A DNA stretch of 64,000 nt from Psychroserpens damuponensis (GCF_000826655.1 NZ_JXJO01000011.1:1-64000); one strand, 5' to 3'. Positions 8,686-17,820 are shown, counted from the stretch's first letter. Translations and numbers: made by a program. Notes: a model not told the origin generated them from the sequence alone.

Positions 8686-9900
8686 TTACGAGAGCATCAT
8701 TTTTGCAGTCTCTACACCTTTAACTAAAGCATCGATTTCTTCTTTTGTATTATAAAACGCAAATGAAGCTCTAACCGTTCCTGGAATTTTAAAGAAATCC
8801 ATAATAGGTTGTGCGCAATGATGACCTGTTCTTACTGCGATACCCATTTTATCTAAAATAGTACCTATATCGTAAGGATGAATACCTTCTATATTAAAAG
8901 AAATTACTGAGGTTTTTTCTTTTGCTGTACCATAAATTTTTAGTCCGTCGATTTTTAATAATTGCTTCGTGGCATAATTTAAAAGTTTATGCTCGTAGCT
9001 GGCAATAGCATCAAAACCAATCGCATTCATATAATCTACTGCTGCTCCAAAAGCAATACCACCACAAATATTTGGAGTACCAGCTTCAAATTTGTGAGGT
9101 AAGCCAGCATAAGTTGTTTTCGCAAAAGTCACTTGATCAATCATTTCTCCTCCTCCTTGATAAGGTGGTAGTTTATTAAGCCATTCTTCTTTACCATAGA
9201 GCATACCAACTCCTGTTGGCCCACACATTTTATGTGCAGAAGTGACATAAAAATCAACGTCTAATTCTTGAACGTCTGGTTTTATATGCGGACAAGATTG
9301 CGCACCATCAATAAGAATAGCCGCTCCAACCTTGTGAGCCATATCAATCATTTGTTTTATAGGATTGATCGTTCCTAATGCATTAGAAATATGGTTAACA
9401 AATACCAATTTTGTTTGTTCTGAAAGTAGCTCCTCATACGTACTCATAATTAATTCGCCATGTTCATTCATAGGAATCACTTTGAGCGTTGCTCCTGTAC
9501 GCTCGCATAACATTTGCCAAGGTACAATATTACTATGATGCTCTAACGCAGATACGAGTACCTCATCTCCTTTATGTAGCAAAGTAGAAAAACCATTGGC
9601 TACTAAGTTAATACCGTGAGTAGTACCAGACGTTAATATAACCTCATAACTATGCTTTGCGTTGAAATGTTTCTGGATTTTTAATCGTGCCGCTTCATAT
9701 AAGTCTGTAGCTTCTTGACTTAGCGTGTGCACACCTCTATGAATATTAGCATTATAATTAGAATAATAATTTACAATCTCATCAATAACTCGTTGTGGAG
9801 TTTGCGACGTTGCTGCATTATCAAAATATATTAAGGGTTTCCCATTAACCTTACGGTTTAAGATTGGAAAGTCTTCTCTTATTTTAGCGATGTTTATCAT
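8686..9900 (-). CDS. sufS: SufS cysteine desulfurase
   Basis: A 404-residue group II, PLP-dependent cysteine desulfurase that releases sulfur from cysteine for Fe-S cluster assembly. PLP-binding Lys224 is in TSAHKMCGPTG, the catalytic Cys362 in RTGHHCAQP and His121 in ALEHHSN. The C-terminal motif GTVRASFAFYNT is also present. It works with SufE, encoded downstream. It is separated from sufABCD by a plus-strand four-gene cluster, so it must be transcribed separately. A TAACTTTG element (9906-9913) ends five bases before its ATG. Confidence 0.97.
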   Translation of the reverse strand: MINIAKIREDFPILNRKVNGKPLIYFDNAATSQTPQRVIDEIVNYYSNYNANIHRGVHTLSQEATDLYEAARLKIQKHFNAKHSYEVILTSGTTHGINLVANGFSTLLHKGDEVLVSALEHHSNIVPWQMLCERTGATLKVIPMNEHGELIMSTYEELLSEQTKLVFVNHISNALGTINPIKQMIDMAHKVGAAILIDGAQSCPHIKPDVQELDVDFYVTSAHKMCGPTGVGMLYGKEEWLNKLPPYQGGGEMIDQVTFAKTTYAGLPHKFEAGTPNICGGIAFGAAVDYMNAIGFDAIASYEHKLLNYATKQLLKIDGLKIYGTAKEKTSVISFNIEGIHPYDIGTILDKMGIAVRTGHHCAQPIMDFFKIPGTVRASFAFYNTKEEIDALVKGVETAKMMLS

Positions 9901-9905
9901 ATGTA

Positions 9906-9913
9906 CAAAGTTA
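9906..9913 (-). promoter_or_regulatory. -7 element five bases before the sufS start
   Basis: CAAAGTTA on the plus strand is TAACTTTG on the minus strand. Transcription would begin at about the A of ATG 9900, which suggests a leaderless mRNA. It faces the padR promoter about 80 bases away. Confidence 0.5.
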
Positions 9914-9978
9914 CGAGATGTTTACTTAAAATAATATGCCAAAAACGAAACTTATGTCTTTTTTAATATTTTATTACA

Positions 9979-10014
9979 ATACATTTAAATAAAATGTATA
10001 TTTGTAAAATGTAT
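9979..10014 (+). promoter_or_regulatory. padR promoter with overlapping inverted repeat (candidate autoregulatory operator)
   Basis: TATATTTG (9997-10004) matches the Bacteroidota -7 element and ends four bases before ATG 10009. ATACATTT (9979-9986) and AAATGTAT (9992-9999) form a perfect 8-base inverted repeat with a 5-base spacer, overlapping the -7 element. AAAATGTAT then recurs as a direct repeat at 10006-10014, across the start codon. PadR-family regulators commonly bind ATGT/ACAT half-sites in their own promoters, so autoregulation is a reasonable inference. Confidence 0.6.
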
Positions 10015-10347
10015 AGCAAAGAACTCACAAAAGGAACATTACAACCCATCATTTTAAAACTAATAGATAGTAGAGACAAAATGTATGGTTACGAAATAAC
10101 TCAAGAAGTAAAAAAATTGACTTCAGGCAAAATAGATATTTCTGAAGGTGCTTTATACCCTATTCTTCATAAACTAGAAGCTAAAGGTATATTAGAAACC
10201 GAAAAAGTATATATAGGTAAACGTGTAAGAAAGTATTACAAAGTCACGAGTAATGGCAAAATAATGGTGACTGAGGTTACTAAAGAAATTAATGACTTCA
10301 TGGATACGCTACATCTTATTTTTAATTCTGAAACTTTAAAAGCATGA
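10009..10347 (+). CDS. PadR family transcriptional regulator
   Basis: A 112-residue winged-helix protein of the PadR family: LTKGTLQPIILKLI, MYGYEITQEVKKLTSG and the recognition-helix/wing motif SEGALYPILHKLEAKGILETE followed by RKYYKVTSNGK. I place the start at ATG 10009 (MYSKELTKG); the in-frame ATG at 9994 lies upstream of the -7 element. Its stop overlaps the next gene's start (ATGA), the usual arrangement in which a PadR repressor is coupled to a small membrane protein under its control. Confidence 0.92.
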   Translation: MYSKELTKGTLQPIILKLIDSRDKMYGYEITQEVKKLTSGKIDISEGALYPILHKLEAKGILETEKVYIGKRVRKYYKVTSNGKIMVTEVTKEINDFMDTLHLIFNSETLKA

Positions 10348-10772
10348 TACTTACAGAGCAACACATTGAATTTATTGATAACAACTTAAAATTTTACGGA
10401 GTCAACTCTAAAGATTTAAGAGAAGACTTGTTAGATCATATTTGTACGTATATAGAAACTAATGAATCTCAAGATTTTGATGTATTATATCAAAAAGCAC
10501 TTCAAAAATTTGGTGGTTATGCTAGTTTTCAAAATCTACAACTAGAAACCAATTATCAAAAATTTGCAAAACAAATTATAACGATTAACAAAGTAAAATT
10601 TACGAGTGGTTTTATAGTCATAGTATTGTTGATTATGAGTTTAGTATTTCAAATGATGCAATGGCCATATGCAAATGCCTGGCTGCTTAGTGCCATAATA
10701 ATTTCGGTATTAGTAATCTTACCTATGCACTTTTATGCACGTTACAAAACCTCCATTCATACTTTGTCCTAA
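10344..10772 (+). CDS. small membrane protein co-transcribed with padR
   Basis: A 142-residue protein overlapping padR by four bases. The N-terminal half (residues 1-85) is soluble and helical (DLREDLLDHICTYIETNESQDFDVLYQKALQKFGGY), resembling the HAAS-type domain that accompanies PadR regulators. The C-terminal half has two membrane spans (FIVIVLLIMSLVFQMM and AWLLSAIIISVLVILPM) and ends HFYARYK. No precise function is known. The PadR partner suggests a membrane-stress or envelope-sensing module, but that is inference. Confidence 0.85.
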   Translation: MILTEQHIEFIDNNLKFYGVNSKDLREDLLDHICTYIETNESQDFDVLYQKALQKFGGYASFQNLQLETNYQKFAKQIITINKVKFTSGFIVIVLLIMSLVFQMMQWPYANAWLLSAIIISVLVILPMHFYARYKTSIHTLS

Positions 10773-10874
10773 CTATCATTTCATATCAAACGAGGCTGTT
10801 CTACATATGCTTATCAAAATGAAAGGTTAATAACGAACAGTATGTGACCATTAAAAAACAATACCTAATTACAC

Positions 10875-11054
10875 ATGAAAAAATCATTTTACATCCTTGG
10901 CTTTATAACATTTTTTATTCTTGGCATTGGCGCTATGTTTGAATTTCTAACATGGCCTTATCGAGGGATTATCGTATTTGTAGGATTCCTATTTTTAAAT
11001 TTTGGACTCATACCAACATATTTCTACCAAAAATACAAGCAATGTCAATCATAA
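10875..11054 (+). CDS. 59-residue membrane protein
   Basis: A short open frame from ATG 10875 to TAA 11052-11054, starting MKKSFYILGFITFFILGIGA and ending IPTYFYQKYKQCQS. It has two hydrophobic segments (YILGFITFFILGIGAMF and IIVFVGFLFLNFGLIP). The spacing of F-x(3)-TWPY and P-x(2)-FY-x(2)-YK resembles the C-terminal half of the preceding 142-residue protein (QMMQWPY ... PMHFYARYK), so it may be a paralogous minimal form. Its end overlaps the start of the serine hydrolase gene by 13 bases, which suggests translational coupling. Confidence 0.65.
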   Translation: MKKSFYILGFITFFILGIGAMFEFLTWPYRGIIVFVGFLFLNFGLIPTYFYQKYKQCQS

Positions 11055-12700
11055 AATATTTTAGCACTTTAGTTTGCGTATTGGCTTTAAGCCCACTTAA
11101 CGCACAAACAGATCTAACACAACAAATTGATATATTGTTTGATAGTTACAAATCTGATGAGCAACCAGGTTTAAGTGTGAAAGTTTTAAAACATGGCAAG
11201 ACCATCTATTCTAAAGGGTTTGGGCTTTCTAATTTGGATTATAATATCAAAAACTCAGATTCTACTGTTTTTAGTTTAGCATCCATTGCAAAACAATTTA
11301 CTGCAGCTGCCATATGGTCTTTGATTGAAGAGGAAAAACTGAATCTAGAGGATAACTTACATCAATTTTTTCCAAATTTTCCAGATTATGGCAAAACCAT
11401 TCAAATCAAACATTTGCTAAATCATTCAAGTGGAATTAGAAATTATCATACCACCATGTTTTTGTCTGGTTTTGACCCTAACAGAGATTATTATGATAAC
11501 GCTTTTGTTCTAAATCTAGCTAAAAGACAAAAACACCTTGACTTTGCTCCTGGCGAAAAAATCATATATTCTAACACAAATTACAACCTACTAGCTTTAA
11601 TTATAGAACAAATTTCGGGGCAAAATTTAGATGAATACCTTAAAACTAACATTCTTATACCCTTAGGAATGACCCATACTTTTGTTAGAGTTTCTCATGG
11701 CACAGTCATAAAAAATAAAGCGATTGGATATCAAAAACACAACGATAATTTTGTATACAATACATCAACGCAATTAAGTTATGGTGCAGGAAGCATGGGA
11801 AGTAATCTTAAAGATTTAGCGATTTGGGCCACAATGCTCAATGGTAACCATGATCAATTTAAAGAACTGGCAACGTTTCTTATAACTTCGGAAATTCTAA
11901 CAACCGGAAAAAAAGCAAATTATGCAAGAGGTGTAATGATTGACGAATATAAAGGGCTTAAAACTGTGAGCCATAGCGGTTATGGTTTTGGAGGACAAAC
12001 TCAGCTCTTAACACTACCTGAAGCACAAATTAGTATAATTATATTAACCAATTTGCAATCTATAAACCCAAGGCCTATATCATATCAAATTTTGGATCTA
12101 TTATTACCTTCAAAACAAACTGAAGTTGTATCTACTGATAAATTAACACGTTTTAAACCACAACAACTAAATGTATTTACAGGAGATTATAAAGAAGTTA
12201 ATAGTGATATGATCATGCAAATTTCCGAAGAAAATGACACCTTAAAAGCTATAGGTTCTATGGGAAAACAGCACATTCCTTTATTGCAAGTTGACACAAA
12301 TAAGTTTGTAAGACGTCACGCACAGCATGTCACCTACGATTTTACCAAAACACCTAATTATGATTTGATAATCTCATTTTCAGGTACACCTTTTTATTTT
12401 AAACGCGCTACACTAATCACCGAAAATCCTTCTAATTTAAACGATTTTGTAGGTGATTATTTTTCCGAAGAACTACAAACAAATTATACGTTTTTTATAG
12501 ATGATAATACACTCAAACTAAGCTATAAAAATCATGATAACATCACGTTATATCCAATTCAACATTATAGTTTTGGCAATCATGACAGGACTTTATATGA
12601 GTTTACAACAAATACAAAGGGTAAAATAATTGGAATGTTATTGTCCTGTGACGGACAAGTAAGTCACATTGAATTTGTTAGAGATCAAACCCAATATTAA
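11042..12700 (+). CDS. serine hydrolase (beta-lactamase / penicillin-binding-protein-like), exported
   Basis: With the start at ATG 11042 the product has 552 residues and a clear signal peptide (MSIIKYFSTLVCVLALSPLNAQ). Starting at ATG 10952 would prepend 30 residues that read through the overlapping 59-residue gene, so I reject it. The class C beta-lactamase-type catalytic domain shows S81-x-x-K (SIAK), Tyr-x-Asn (YSNTN, about 178) and a His-Ser-Gly box (SHSGYGFGG, about 315). A C-terminal region of about 150 residues follows, as in DUF3471-type esterases. The substrate is unknown: peptidase, esterase or cell-wall enzyme. It overlaps sufD convergently by 23 bases. Confidence 0.88.
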   Translation: MSIIKYFSTLVCVLALSPLNAQTDLTQQIDILFDSYKSDEQPGLSVKVLKHGKTIYSKGFGLSNLDYNIKNSDSTVFSLASIAKQFTAAAIWSLIEEEKLNLEDNLHQFFPNFPDYGKTIQIKHLLNHSSGIRNYHTTMFLSGFDPNRDYYDNAFVLNLAKRQKHLDFAPGEKIIYSNTNYNLLALIIEQISGQNLDEYLKTNILIPLGMTHTFVRVSHGTVIKNKAIGYQKHNDNFVYNTSTQLSYGAGSMGSNLKDLAIWATMLNGNHDQFKELATFLITSEILTTGKKANYARGVMIDEYKGLKTVSHSGYGFGGQTQLLTLPEAQISIIILTNLQSINPRPISYQILDLLLPSKQTEVVSTDKLTRFKPQQLNVFTGDYKEVNSDMIMQISEENDTLKAIGSMGKQHIPLLQVDTNKFVRRHAQHVTYDFTKTPNYDLIISFSGTPFYFKRATLITENPSNLNDFVGDYFSEELQTNYTFFIDDNTLKLSYKNHDNITLYPIQHYSFGNHDRTLYEFTTNTKGKIIGMLLSCDGQVSHIEFVRDQTQY

Positions 12701-13991
12701 CTCCCAATTTATTAGCTATAATTTTAGTGATGCGTTGTTTAATTTCAGGAATTTTCACCGAGTCTAATACGTTATTACTAAATGCAAACATTAATAATGC
12801 TTTAGCTTCTTTTTCTGGAATACCACGAGAACGCATATAAAACATAGCACTTTCATCAAGTTGTCCAATTGTACAACCGTGAGAACATTTCACATCATCT
12901 GCAAAAATCTCTAACTGAGGCTTGCTGTTAATTGATGCTTTGTCACTCAACAAAATATTGTTGTTAGATTGAAATGCATTTGTTTTTTGAGCTTCTTTAT
13001 TTACTAGTACTTTTCCATTAAAAACACCTGTAGCATTATCTGCAAAAATACCTTTGTAATCTTGATGACTTTCACAATTTGGTTCTATGTGATGTACCAA
13101 TGTGTTGTGATCTACATGTTGTTTATTTCCAATGATGGTTACGCCATTTAAAGTAGAGTCCATACGCTCTCCATTTTGGTAAAAATTAAGATTGTTACGG
13201 GTTAATTTTCCTCCAAATGTAAAGGTGTGCATTGAGACGTGGCTCTCTCGTTTTTGATTTACAGATGTGCTATCAATTAGTGACGCACTTTCTTTATCAT
13301 TTTGAATTTTATAATAATCTACAATAGCTCTTTTAGCTGCAAATATTTCGGTAACGCTATTGGTGAGAACAGGGTTTTCTGTTAAACTTTGATGACGTTC
13401 GATAATTTGAACATGAGAATTTTCATCTACAACAATTAAATTACGTGGTTGTAAAAGTAAAGCCGATTCATTTCCTGTAGAAAAATGAATAATTTGAATT
13501 GGTTTGGCGACTAATTTGTTCTTCGGAATATGAATATAAGCACCTTCTTTAGAAAACGCAGTATTTAATGATGAAATCCCATCTTTTGAAGCTACTTTAT
13601 TAAAATAGTTTTCAATAATAAGCTGATACTTAGGCTTTGTTAATGCAGATGACATTAAACATACATCTATACCATCATGTGTGGTTTGTGATAAGTGAGA
13701 AGAGTATTTACCGTCAATGAAAATAATTTTATAGCTATCAATATCATGAATAAAGTATTTTTTTATATCACTAAATTCGATGGCATTTTCTTGCTTAGGA
13801 AACACACTGTAATCATGTTTTAAAACACTATTTAACGATGTGTACTTCCATGCTTCATCACGCTTAGAAGGAAATCCTTTGTCTTCAAAAATTTTAATCG
13901 CTTCATTTCGAACATCATGTACAGGAGCATCTACATCTACTGTGTCTTCAAATGCCATAAATGACGATACTAACTTATCTTTTAATTCCAT
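12678..13991 (-). CDS. sufD: SufD, Fe-S cluster scaffold subunit
   Basis: A 437-residue SufD. The N-terminus has KDKLVSSFMAFED and PSKRDEAWKYTSLNSVLKHDY, the usual RDEAWKYT motif. The beta-helix core carries THTLVHHIEPNCESHQDYKG-like sequence and ends DDVKCSHGCTIGQLDESAMFYMRSRG, the conserved SufD signature. It forms SufBC2D with SufB and SufC for cluster assembly. It follows sufC after 90 bases. Its 3' end overlaps the convergent hydrolase gene. Confidence 0.97.
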   Translation of the reverse strand: MELKDKLVSSFMAFEDTVDVDAPVHDVRNEAIKIFEDKGFPSKRDEAWKYTSLNSVLKHDYSVFPKQENAIEFSDIKKYFIHDIDSYKIIFIDGKYSSHLSQTTHDGIDVCLMSSALTKPKYQLIIENYFNKVASKDGISSLNTAFSKEGAYIHIPKNKLVAKPIQIIHFSTGNESALLLQPRNLIVVDENSHVQIIERHQSLTENPVLTNSVTEIFAAKRAIVDYYKIQNDKESASLIDSTSVNQKRESHVSMHTFTFGGKLTRNNLNFYQNGERMDSTLNGVTIIGNKQHVDHNTLVHHIEPNCESHQDYKGIFADNATGVFNGKVLVNKEAQKTNAFQSNNNILLSDKASINSKPQLEIFADDVKCSHGCTIGQLDESAMFYMRSRGIPEKEAKALLMFAFSNNVLDSVKIPEIKQRITKIIANKLGVNIGFDL

Positions 13992-14081
13992 TTCTTTTAA
14001 TCTTCAGTTCTTAGTCTTCAGCATTCAAAGTAAGCTCGTTAAAAAAAACGACCTACCGTATACTGTTTACTGCTCACTTAT

Positions 14082-14834
14082 TTAAGCTCCTACTTCTTCT
14101 TTAATCCAATCGTAACCTTTTTCTTCCAACTCGTGAGCTAACTCTTTAGTACCAGATTTCACAATACGTCCATTGTATAGCACGTGCACAAAATCAGGAA
14201 CAATATGATCTAATAAACGTTGGTAATGTGTAATTACTATTACAGCATTATCTTTACTCTTTAATTTATTAACACCATTAGCAACAATACGCAAAGCATC
14301 AATATCTAAACCAGAATCTGTTTCATCAAGAATTGCTAATTTAGGCTCTAACATTGCCATTTGAAAAATCTCATTACGCTTTTTCTCGCCACCTGAAAAT
14401 CCTTCATTTAAAGAACGTGATAAAAATTTTCTATCAATTTCTAAAAGCTCAGCTTTTTCACGAATCATTTTCAACATATCCTTTGCAGGCATATCATCTA
14501 AACCTTTAGATTTTCTAGTTTCGTTAATTGCTGTTTTTATGAAGTTAGTCACGCTAACTCCAGGAATCTCGACTGGATATTGAAATGACAAAAACACGCC
14601 TTTGTGTGCACGTTCTTCGGCAGCCAATTCTTCAATATCTTCATCATTTAAGAGAATTTGACCTTTTTCAACTTCGTATTCCTCTTTACCAGCAATTACA
14701 GAAGCTAAAGTACTTTTACCTGAACCATTTGGTCCCATGATAGCATGAACTTCTCCAGCTTTAACTTCTAAATTTATTCCTCTTAAAATGCCTTTACCTT
14801 CTACACTTGCGTGTAAATCTTTTATTTCTAACAT
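14082..14834 (-). CDS. sufC: SufC, Fe-S assembly ATPase
   Basis: An ABC-type ATPase of 250 residues when started at [10 protein letters not shown] (ATG 14834), one base after the stop of the preceding lipoprotein gene. An in-frame start 15 bases upstream would add MEANS and overlap that gene. Walker A GPNGSGKS is at about 34-41, the signature [11 protein letters not shown] at about 145-155 and Walker [14 protein letters not shown] follows. SufC powers the SufBC2D scaffold. The one-base spacing indicates translational coupling with the lipoprotein gene. Confidence 0.97.
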   Translation of the reverse strand: MLEIKDLHASVEGKGILRGINLEVKAGEVHAIMGPNGSGKSTLASVIAGKEEYEVEKGQILLNDEDIEELAAEERAHKGVFLSFQYPVEIPGVSVTNFIKTAINETRKSKGLDDMPAKDMLKMIREKAELLEIDRKFLSRSLNEGFSGGEKKRNEIFQMAMLEPKLAILDETDSGLDIDALRIVANGVNKLKSKDNAVIVITHYQRLLDHIVPDFVHVLYNGRIVKSGTKELAHELEEKGYDWIKEEVGA

Positions 14835-14835
14835 A

Positions 14836-15267
14836 CTATTTGCTTCCAATTTTTATAACGTCGTTCACCTCTGGATTAGGAGGCGAAACTTTTAAAATTT
14901 CTTTAATCTCAATTCTATCTTCCCAGCCTTCTTCACTTGGATCTTTTTTAAACATGCGACCTCTAATGGTTACAGGTACCATATCTGTATCTAATTTTTT
15001 ATAGGCTTTAACTTGAGTTTGCAATTCTTGCATTTTCTCGTCAACCACAACGCCATATATTTTTGTTGGTGTTTTTAATACGGCTGCGTCTGCATAATAA
15101 ATAAAATCACCTTGAACCGCAACTAAGCCATCACTCTGTTTTGGAGTTTTACCATCTTGAGCAACTATTGTTTTATCATCTTGAGATGAGTCAACCTCAG
15201 TTTTTTTGTCTTCTTTACAGCTTACAAATACTGTAAACATCATCAATAGTACAAGTAATTTTTTCAT
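14836..15267 (-). CDS. putative lipoprotein encoded between sufB and sufC
   Basis: A 143-residue protein with a signal peptide and a lipobox-like VFVSC (Cys17) followed by acidic and polar residues ([15 protein letters not shown]), so it should be a membrane-anchored lipoprotein. The body (residues 45-143) reads like a small OB- or beta-type domain ([30 protein letters not shown] ... [13 protein letters not shown] ... [23 protein letters not shown]). I do not recognise a family. It lies 16 bases after sufB and one base before sufC, so it is firmly inside the suf transcript although its product should lie outside the cytoplasm. Confidence 0.8.
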   Translation of the reverse strand: MKKLLVLLMMFTVFVSCKEDKKTEVDSSQDDKTIVAQDGKTPKQSDGLVAVQGDFIYYADAAVLKTPTKIYGVVVDEKMQELQTQVKAYKKLDTDMVPVTIRGRMFKKDPSEEGWEDRIEIKEILKVSPPNPEVNDVIKIGSK

Positions 15268-15283
15268 GCTATACTTTTTGTGT

Positions 15284-16732
15284 TTATCCTACCGAACCTT
15301 CTAAACTTATTTCTAATAATTTTTGTGCTTCAACAGCAAATTCCATTGGTAATTTATTAAGCACTTCTTTACTAAAACCGTTAACAATTAAAGCAATTGC
15401 TTTTTCGGTATCAATACCTCTTTGATTACAATAGAAAATTTGATCTTCACCAATTTTACTCGTTGTGGCTTCGTGCTCTATTTGGGCCGATTTGTTTTTA
15501 GCTTCAATATATGGGAATGTATGTGCGCCACATTCATTGCCCATTAGTAAACTATCACATTGTGAGAAATTACGAGCGTTCTCTGCTCTAGAGCTTATTT
15601 GCACTAATCCTCTATAGGAGTTTTGAGATTTTCCTGCGGAAATTCCTTTAGATATAATCGTAGATTTTGTGTTTTTCCCTAAGTGAATCATCTTAGTACC
15701 TGTATCTGCTTGCTGATAATTATTAGTCACAGCTATTGAGTAAAACTCACCAACCGAGTTATCACCTTTTAAGACACATGATGGATATTTCCAAGTCACG
15801 GCACTTCCTGTTTCAACTTGGGTCCAAGAAATTTTTGCATTAGTTTCACAAAGCCCTCTTTTAGTCACAAAATTGTAAACACCACCTTTACCTTCCGCAG
15901 TTCCTGGAAACCAGTTTTGTACTGTAGAGTATTTTATTTCGGCATCATCAAGAGCAATTAGTTCTACAACTGCTGCATGTAATTGATTTTCATCACGACT
16001 TGGTGCGGTACAACCTTCTAGGTAGGATACATAACTGCCTTCATCGGCAATTACTAAAGTTCTTTCAAATTGCCCTGTTCCTGCTTGATTAATTCTAAAA
16101 TAGGTAGAGAGTTCCATTGGGCAACGCACGCCTTTAGGAATGTAACAAAAACTACCATCACTAAACACAGCACTATTTAAGGCAGCATAAAAATTATCTT
16201 TTTGAGGGACTACTGTACCTAAATATTTTTTAACTAATTCTGGATGTTCTTTAATCGCTTCAGAAATACTCATAAAAATGATTCCTTTTTCGGCTAAAGT
16301 CTTTTTAAATGTTGTCGCAACAGAAACTGAATCTACAACAATATCCATTGCTATATTATTCATTTTCTTTTGCTCATCTACAGAAATACCCAGTTTTTTG
16401 TACATCGCTAGTAAATCTGGATCTACATCATCAAGTGTTTTATTTGGATCAATTGCTACTGGAGCCGAGTAATATGCTATAGATTGAAAATCTGGTTTTT
16501 CATAATGTACATTAGCCCATTCAGGTTCAGTCATTTCTTTCCAAACTTTAAATGCTTCCAATCGCCATTCTGTCATCCATTCTGGCTCTTCTTTTTTCTT
16601 TGAAATAGCACGAACGATATCTTCGTTTAATCCAATTGGAAATGTTTCAGATTCTATGTCAGTATAAAAACCATATTCGTATTCTTTGGTTTTTAATTCT
16701 TCTCTTAAATCGTCTTCTGTATATTTTGACAT
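15284..16732 (-). CDS. sufB: SufB, Fe-S cluster scaffold subunit
   Basis: A 482-residue SufB. Family landmarks include [16 protein letters not shown] near residue 50, [46 protein letters not shown], the beta-helix stretch around [50 protein letters not shown] and the C-terminal [21 protein letters not shown]. It is the main cluster-building scaffold with SufC and SufD. It is 52 bases downstream of sufA. The length is normal. Confidence 0.98.
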   Translation of the reverse strand: MSKYTEDDLREELKTKEYEYGFYTDIESETFPIGLNEDIVRAISKKKEEPEWMTEWRLEAFKVWKEMTEPEWANVHYEKPDFQSIAYYSAPVAIDPNKTLDDVDPDLLAMYKKLGISVDEQKKMNNIAMDIVVDSVSVATTFKKTLAEKGIIFMSISEAIKEHPELVKKYLGTVVPQKDNFYAALNSAVFSDGSFCYIPKGVRCPMELSTYFRINQAGTGQFERTLVIADEGSYVSYLEGCTAPSRDENQLHAAVVELIALDDAEIKYSTVQNWFPGTAEGKGGVYNFVTKRGLCETNAKISWTQVETGSAVTWKYPSCVLKGDNSVGEFYSIAVTNNYQQADTGTKMIHLGKNTKSTIISKGISAGKSQNSYRGLVQISSRAENARNFSQCDSLLMGNECGAHTFPYIEAKNKSAQIEHEATTSKIGEDQIFYCNQRGIDTEKAIALIVNGFSKEVLNKLPMEFAVEAQKLLEISLEGSVG

Positions 16733-16784
16733 AATAATGTTTACAATTTTAATTCCTTCCTAAAAGGAAAGTTTAGGATGGGAT

Positions 16785-17114
16785 TTAAAGCGAAAATGAT
16801 TCTCCGCAACCACAAGTTCTATTCGCATTAGGATTGTTAAATACAAATCCAGCACCATTTAATCCTCCAGAATACTCTAAAGTGGTTCCTATCAAATATA
16901 AAAAGCTTTTTTTGTCAACAATGATTTTAACGCCATTATCTTCAAAAACTTTGTCATCTTCTTTTTGTTCGTTATCAAACTTTAAATCATAAGATAAACC
17001 AGAGCATCCACCACTTTTTACACCAACACGAACGTAATCTGTTGTTGTATTAAAGCCATCATCACTCATGAGTTCCATGACTTTCTTTTTCGCTGTTTCT
17101 GATACTTTTATCAT
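16785..17114 (-). CDS. sufA: SufA/IscA-type (HesB family) Fe-S carrier
   Basis: A 109-residue A-type carrier with the three conserved cysteines: Cys37 in SGGCSGLSY and Cys101/Cys103 in TCGCGESFSL. It starts with the family sequence IKVSETAKKKVMELM. It would receive clusters from SufBCD and pass them to apo-proteins. It is the first gene of the minus-strand suf series and has an unusually long upstream leader if the -7 element at 17307 is its promoter. Confidence 0.94.
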   Translation of the reverse strand: MIKVSETAKKKVMELMSDDGFNTTTDYVRVGVKSGGCSGLSYDLKFDNEQKEDDKVFEDNGVKIIVDKKSFLYLIGTTLEYSGGLNGAGFVFNNPNANRTCGCGESFSL

Positions 17115-17434
17115 TTGTTATATAGATATTATAAATACCCTTTCACCTTTAAAATAATCCTTATAAAATGTCCATTTGCCCTTCTACCTCAATAAAATAA
17201 ACAAACCGTAATCCAGGCTCTGCTTTATTTTTATATTCAGCTCAAAGAAAAAATTCAACATTTTCTTTTAAAATCATTTCAAATAAGAAACGGTATTAAT
17301 AGATTGCAAATATACGACATATGTCGATTTTAACCATGCATCCTAACATTATATTAGTAAATGATTGTATAACAAATTTTAATGCGAATTTGAAGCCTTA
17401 GCATCAAACTCTAAAATAAAATAGGAATTGTGTT
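17115..17434. other. noncoding leader between the suf operon and a small zinc-ribbon gene
   Basis: About 320 bases without a credible open frame on either strand. It contains the putative suf -7 element and palindrome at 17307-17326. The roughly 190-base stretch between that element and the sufA start has no obvious terminator or riboswitch that I can recognise. Confidence 0.6.
17307..17326 (-). promoter_or_regulatory. putative suf promoter -7 element with an abutting 12-base palindrome
   Basis: On the minus strand TATATTTG (17314 to 17307) matches TAnnTTTG. Directly upstream, CGACATATGTCG (17315-17326) is a perfect 12-base palindrome in the -7/-33 spacer. No TTTG occurs at the expected -33 position. 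A dimeric regulator bound there would contact RNA polymerase, so I read it as a candidate suf operator. The regulator is unknown. Confidence 0.5.
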
Positions 17435-17671
17435 TTACACGGAAATGTGCTTGCGAGTATGCTGAATCTTTAAAATAAAAAGCTCCTGTAAAGCGGTCTT
17501 TATTTCTTTATTTTCAAACGGAAACATATCTAAACGCTCAAAATCACTATCTATCTGTTTAGATTTACAAGATGCACAAGATAATCCGCGTGCTTTTTTT
17601 GCTGTTGTTGAAGTCTGTTTTGAGTTATGTCCAAAAACTGAACATAGCAATTTGCTAGTAGACGTTTTCAT
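17435..17671 (-). CDS. small zinc-ribbon-like protein (paralogue 1 of 3)
   Basis: A 78-residue protein. CSVFGHN near residue 10 and SCASCKSKQ near residue 32 give a Cys-x(3)-GH ... Cys-x(2)-Cys arrangement that could bind zinc. Two paralogues with the same C-x-x-FGH ... C-x-x-C layout lie at 18866-19138 and 19215-19484; all three are on the minus strand around thiL. The tail EIKTALQELFILKIQHTR parallels FREINSVLSRIHKRR of the second copy. The layout recalls small phage-type zinc ribbons (DUF1660-like), but no function can be assigned. Confidence 0.65.
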   Translation of the reverse strand: MKTSTSKLLCSVFGHNSKQTSTTAKKARGLSCASCKSKQIDSDFERLDMFPFENKEIKTALQELFILKIQHTRKHISV

Positions 17672-17820
17672 AGTAGGTTGATAAATTTGGGATTACGAAT
17701 TTAGAACATAATTTTCAAAAAACCGACTAAACACGTATTTTTTCGTTGAAATGCATGGTTTACTATTTCAGAAGTCCTTAAAAATACCCTAAATGCATTC
17801 TCTGCTTAAAAAAATGGACT

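Noticed and set aside
10952-11041. Extended N-terminus of the serine hydrolase from ATG 10952
   Set aside because: It would precede the signal peptide with 30 unrelated residues and overlap the 59-residue membrane protein in another frame.
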